Source: JBBDMC01 sp963826055 (GTDB lineage Bacteria; Pseudomonadota; Alphaproteobacteria; Rhizobiales; Kaistiaceae). From it: a stretch of 64,000 nt of DNA. A model generated the notes under the pieces. It had not been told where the DNA came from and made no database searches. It was given only the letters and a program-made list of their open reading frames with translations. Positions 62,991 to 64,000 of the stretch are shown here, piece after piece (the stretch's first letter is position 1; each line of letters starts with the position of its first letter). The stretch lies in contig CAWGVO010000001.1 of the NCBI GenBank assembly GCA_963826055.1, positions 1-64,000 of the forward strand. The letters run 5' to 3'. The translations under genes and the position numbers were made by a program.

Positions 62991-63307
62991 CAGAGCGGCA
63001 TGAAATCGCGCTCGATGGCAGCGCGAACGCCGGGGCGAAGGTCTTCGCGAAAAACGAATTCAACCGACAGCCCGGCCCCGATCAGCCGGCTGAGCTCTTC
63101 TTCCGCGGCGGCGATCTGAAACAGCGTCGGCGTGGAAACGACATCGACCATGACGTCAATGTCGCTGTCGGACCGCGCATCTCCCCGGGCCACGGAGCCG
63201 ACGAGCCCAACCATGCGAAGCCCGTAGAGGCTCTCGATGTGCGTGCGCTGCGACCGTAACGCCGCCAGCACCTGCTCACGATCGATGGCGATGGCCGGGG
63301 CAGTCAT
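62990..63307 (-). CDS. mntA: MntA-like minimal nucleotidyltransferase antitoxin
   Basis: 105 residues with the nucleotidyltransferase motif G-S-x10-D-x-D: GSVARGDARSDSDIDVMVD. The third acidic residue may be in LSVEFVFREDLRPG. MntA AMPylates and inactivates HepT. The ATG overlaps the pntAB stop by one base (TAATG), so translation is coupled to a metabolic gene. The frame is intact. Confidence 0.88.
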   Translation of the reverse strand: MTAPAIAIDREQVLAALRSQRTHIESLYGLRMVGLVGSVARGDARSDSDIDVMVDVVSTPTLFQIAAAEEELSRLIGAGLSVEFVFREDLRPGVRAAIERDFMPL

Positions 63308-63630
63308 TATTTCTGCTTCTTCTTGTACATGGCGAGCATGCGCTGGGTGACGAGGAACCCGCCGAACATGTTGATCGAGGCGAGCACCAAAGCCACGAAC
63401 CCGAGCGCCCGCGCCCACCAGTGGCCGGCGCCGGCGGCCGCCTGCGCGGCGCCGAGCGCGACCGCGAGCAGCGCGCCGACCGCGATCACCGACGAGATCG
63501 CGTTGGTCACCGACATCAGCGGCGTGTGCAGCGCCGGCGTCACCGACCACACCACGTAGTAGCCGACGAAGATCGCCAGCACGAAGATCGACAGGCGAAA
63601 GACGAATGGGTCGGCGGCGATCTCGCTCAT
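63307..63630 (-). CDS. pntAB: NAD(P) transhydrogenase subunit alpha, membrane part
   Basis: A 107-residue protein with three membrane helices: FRLSIFVLAIFVGYYVVWSV, ISSVIAVGALLAVALGAAQ and RALGFVALVLASINMFGGF. It is the separate C-terminal half of PntA that alphaproteobacteria encode as its own gene. The start overlaps the pntAA stop as ATGA. The end reads MYKKKQK. Confidence 0.95.
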   Translation of the reverse strand: MSEIAADPFVFRLSIFVLAIFVGYYVVWSVTPALHTPLMSVTNAISSVIAVGALLAVALGAAQAAAGAGHWWARALGFVALVLASINMFGGFLVTQRMLAMYKKKQK

Positions 63631-64000
63631 GACTTTCCTCCTTCGCCGGCGAAAGCCGGGTGGACCACCTTGCCGTCGCGGGTCAGCACCGTCGCCTTGA
63701 CCAGGTCGTCGTCCCACTTGACCGCCACGGTTTTCTTTTCCTTGTCGATCAGCGTCTCGACGAAAGCATAGAGGTTGCGCGCGTAGAGCGCCGAGGCGCT
63801 GGCAGCGATCCGTCCCGGCACGTTGAGGTAGCCGAGAATGGTGACCGCGCCGGCCTTGACGACCTTGCCCGCCTCCGAGCCCTCGACGTTGCCGCCGCGC
63901 TCGACCGCGAGGTCGACGGCCACCGAGCCCGGCTTCATCGAGGCGACCATGTCCTTCGAGATCAGCCGCGGCGCCGGCCGGCCGGGGATCAGCGCCGTGG
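63627..64000 (-). CDS. pntAA: NAD(P) transhydrogenase subunit alpha, NAD-binding part (5' part outside window)
   Basis: Only the C-terminal 124 residues are inside the window. They read ALIPGRPAPRLISKDMVASM, DLAVERGGNVEGSEAG and ILGYLNVPGRIAASASALYARNLYAF, the end of domain I of PntA, which binds NADH. The end VVHPAFAGEGGKS is followed by pntAB with ATGA overlap. The frame is open to base 64000. Confidence 0.93.
   Translation of the reverse strand, partial: TALIPGRPAPRLISKDMVASMKPGSVAVDLAVERGGNVEGSEAGKVVKAGAVTILGYLNVPGRIAASASALYARNLYAFVETLIDKEKKTVAVKWDDDLVKATVLTRDGKVVHPAFAGEGGKS

Overview
The window looks like a GC-rich alphaproteobacterial chromosome, most probably order Hyphomicrobiales (Rhizobiales). 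The evidence is gene content and order: tolQRAB-pal-cpoB-tilS-ftsH, ruvC-ruvAB-ybgC-tolQ, zapA-6S RNA-5-formyl-THF cyclo-ligase, rluD-rpoH, serC-serA, tkt-gap-pgk-fba, three-gene pntAA/pntAB/pntB, DUF1013 (TrcR), DUF1465, DUF1192 and DUF1344 proteins, and a palindromic intergenic repeat of the rhizobial type. The genus cannot be named from this alone.

Reading quality dominates the annotation. About half of the genes, including single-copy essential ones (gap, pgk, tkt, fba, ftsH, ruvB, tilS), are split over two to five reading frames, yet each is full length once single-base indels are bridged. Most shifts behave like one extra base. I treat these as one CDS each and regard the shifts as probable sequence errors, not pseudogenes.

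Layout: 1-8375 is the right part of a tailed-phage-like prophage. It carries a helicase-type ATPase, a palindrome, a DUF3102 protein, a prohead protease/major capsid fusion, a sigma-like protein, a GapR-like protein, an excisionase and a tyrosine integrase. AT-richer cargo follows (membrane protein, 38-residue membrane peptide, ankyrin protein), up to tRNA-Glu(CTC), the likely attachment gene. 8376-20000 holds DUF6476, rluD, rpoH, purA, a GT39 transferase, a DMT permease and the serC-X-serA operon. 20000-36500 is largely minus-strand cell-envelope and DNA-repair operons (porin, ftsH, tilS, cpoB, pal, tolBARQ, ybgC, ruvBA, vapCB, ruvC, yebC, hydrolase, YmdB-type phosphoesterase, folate ligase). 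36500-37514 holds 6S RNA, zapA and DUF4164. 37800-44000 is the glycolytic/pentose cluster. 44000-52700 holds a ThiE-like/Sel1 pair, an inositol-phosphatase family gene, a MotA/MotB-like stator pair, MaoC, L31, DUF1465, a strong small-RNA candidate, and signalling or unknown small proteins. 52800-61200 holds a quinone reductase, TrcR, an SDR, a TauE permease, two DUF465 proteins, purEK, rpsU, a TPR lipoprotein and a methyltransferase. 61200-64000 is the transhydrogenase operon with a HepT-MntA toxin-antitoxin module inside it.

The most notable observations are two toxin-antitoxin modules coupled by overlapping codons into housekeeping operons (vapBC in ruvCAB, mntA-hepT in pnt), an 81-residue orphan gene fused by ATGA overlaps on both sides between serC and serA, a structured small-RNA candidate with an upstream TTAA-N7-TTAA (CtrA-like) site, and the prophage cargo beside the attachment tRNA.
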